Positions 62,932 through 64,000 of a stretch of DNA of 64,000 nucleotides are shown here, in pieces. The notes under the pieces are model-generated. The model was given only the letters and a program-made list of their open reading frames with translations. It was not told the origin of the DNA and searched no databases. The position numbers and the translations under genes were made by a program. Source of the stretch: Petrotoga mexicana DSM 14811. Its GTDB lineage: Bacteria > Thermotogota > Thermotogae > Petrotogales > Petrotogaceae. The stretch's first letter is position 1; every line of letters starts with the position of its first letter. The DNA lies in NCBI RefSeq assembly GCF_002895565.1, contig NZ_AZRN01000010.1, positions 31,148-95,147 of the forward strand. The letters run 5' to 3'.

Positions 62932-63792
62932 AAGCTTTCCTAATTCTTTGAAGATCTCTTTTACTACTTTTATGTCTTGGCTATGCTCTGGATCATCTCC
63001 TGGGGTTTCAAGTATCAGAGGTAGCTTAGATATTTCATCGAAAGAGAGGAAGGTTTTAAATCCTTCTTTTCCTATGTATCCTTTGCCTATAAATTCGTGT
63101 CTGTCTTTAGCAGCGCCTACGTCATATTTTGAGTCGTTTAGATGGATCATTTTTAGTTTATTTAAGCCGATGTATTTGTCAATTTCGTCTAAGAGTCTTT
63201 GTACCTCTTCTTTTTTTCTTATGTCATAGTTAGAATCGAATCCATGGCAGGTATCGTAAGTTATGCCTAATCTTTCTTTCCATGGTGAATTGTTTATTAT
63301 TCTTCCCAGTTGTTCCGTGGAGTATCCTATGTTTGAACCTTTTTGTGCAACGTTTTCGAGCAAGATAGTTACTTTTGTATTTTGAACTTCTTTGAAGATG
63401 GTATCTAACCCTTCTAATATTTTGCTTATGCCGAATTCTTCTCCTTCACCTAAATGGCTTCCTGGATGGAAGTTGTAATGGTGTATTCCTAATTGGTCTG
63501 TGGCTTTTATTTCTTCTATCATTGCATTTATGGATTTTTCTCTGATGTCGTCTTTTGGAGAGGCGAGGTTTATTAAGTAGCTTGAATGAACTAAGACGTC
63601 TTCAAAATTTATGTTGAATTCGGTCATTGCGTTTTTGAAGCCTTCTACATCGCTTTCTTTTGGTGGGTTTACTTTCCAAACCCGTGGTGAACTTGTGAAG
63701 ATTTGGAAGGTGTTGCCTCCTATGTTTGCTGTGTCAGGAGGGACTTTTTTGAAGCCTTTTGAGATTTTCATATGTGCGCCGATTTTTATCAT
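62929..63792 (-). CDS. nfo: endonuclease IV (AP endonuclease)
   Basis: A 287-residue zinc-dependent apurinic endonuclease for base-excision repair. It has MIKIGAHMKISKGF at the N-terminus, VHSSYLINLASP, NFHPGSHLGEGEE, ILLENVAQKGSNIGYS, GITYDTCHGFDS, IHLNDSKYDVGAAKDRHEFIGKG and LILETPGDDPEHSQDI, which carry the zinc ligands. ATG 63792 is preceded by AGGAGTG; the open frame runs upstream to 63846 into repeat sequence. It converges with gdhA. A G-rich element variant lies about 25 bases before the start, in the same orientation. Confidence 0.96.
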   Translation of the reverse strand: MIKIGAHMKISKGFKKVPPDTANIGGNTFQIFTSSPRVWKVNPPKESDVEGFKNAMTEFNINFEDVLVHSSYLINLASPKDDIREKSINAMIEEIKATDQLGIHHYNFHPGSHLGEGEEFGISKILEGLDTIFKEVQNTKVTILLENVAQKGSNIGYSTEQLGRIINNSPWKERLGITYDTCHGFDSNYDIRKKEEVQRLLDEIDKYIGLNKLKMIHLNDSKYDVGAAKDRHEFIGKGYIGKEGFKTFLSFDEISKLPLILETPGDDPEHSQDIKVVKEIFKELGKL

Positions 63793-63814
63793 TTTTTTCA
63801 CTCCTAGTCTTTTG

Positions 63815-64000
63815 ATATGCGGCCCTTTCCCTCGCACCCCACCCATTTAAGGAAGGACCTGAGGTCCTTTATAACCAACAAGGGGAGAGGGCTCCGCCCT
63901 GTACCCTTTTTAAAAGTAATATCTTATTTTTGAAAGATGAACTTATTTGTAAGCTAAGCTTACTCTTTATTAATTAGCGCCCTTCCACCCCGCTCCCCAC
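63815..64000 (-). repeat. G-rich repeat array, copy 11 (continues beyond window)
   Basis: On the minus strand the unit nearest nfo (63815-63850) has CCTTAAATGGG followed by four G-runs and AAAGGGCCGC. A second unit with GGAAGGGCGCTAATTAATAAAG is cut by the window end (63975-64000). A short palindrome, GGACCTGAGGTCC (63854-63866), and GGAGAGGGCTCCGCCCT lie between. No gene is seen. Confidence 0.75.

Overview
The window looks like a chromosomal segment of an AT-rich, anaerobic, thermophilic bacterium of the phylum Thermotogota, most likely Petrotoga or a close relative. The evidence is a PolC-type replicase, a cobalamin methionine synthase whose reactivation domain is a separate gene, a ferritin-like protein beside an encapsulin shell, GC-poor coding with strong AGGAGG ribosome binding sites, and a family of G-rich intergenic repeats. 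Species identity is inferred from gene content, not from a marker gene.

Layout: (1) 1-4801, thiamine salvage and uptake (thiamine-binding protein, a decayed thiE, an intact thiE, thiM, thiB, thiP; no ATPase seen). (2) 4798-7688, a hypothetical gene, a DUF2281/PIN toxin-antitoxin pair and an encapsulin iron-storage operon. (3) 7694-15187, dnaA and a five-gene peptide-type ABC transporter. (4) 15191-19214, a minus-strand run of murJ, upp, fruK-like and an aldo/keto reductase. (5) 19746-23685, a HAD phosphatase and a split methionine synthase. (6) 24167-33540, nitrogen assimilation: glnA, gltB, gltD, amtB, PII; gdhA sits at 61539. (7) 33603-42567, minus-strand suhB, GH13, nucleotidyltransferase, CapD-like, DegT-like, a membrane protein and hisS. 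(8) 42914-47272, S1-domain protein, rpmE, a small barrel-like exported protein and a short PolC. (9) 48000-61039, a motility/glycosylation island: two large TPR glycosyltransferases flank three flagellin genes (one broken), a nucleotidyltransferase-kinase/SIS/HAD sugar-activation cassette, and several gene fragments. (10) tRNA-Val(CAC), gdhA and nfo close the window.

The most unusual signals are: a dispersed G-quadruplex-capable element that lies about 50-60 nt upstream of start codons, almost always in the orientation of the downstream gene; a gap-free ~64-bp block shared by the glnA and gdhA leaders that carries a TGAAA-N4-TTTCA palindrome; several genes whose Shine-Dalgarno sequence points to an ATT (or ATA) start codon; a PolC without the proofreading exonuclease insertion; and a flagellin/glycosyltransferase chimera joined at an 8-bp microhomology. 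Nothing here has been compared with a database; all family calls rest on motifs read by eye.
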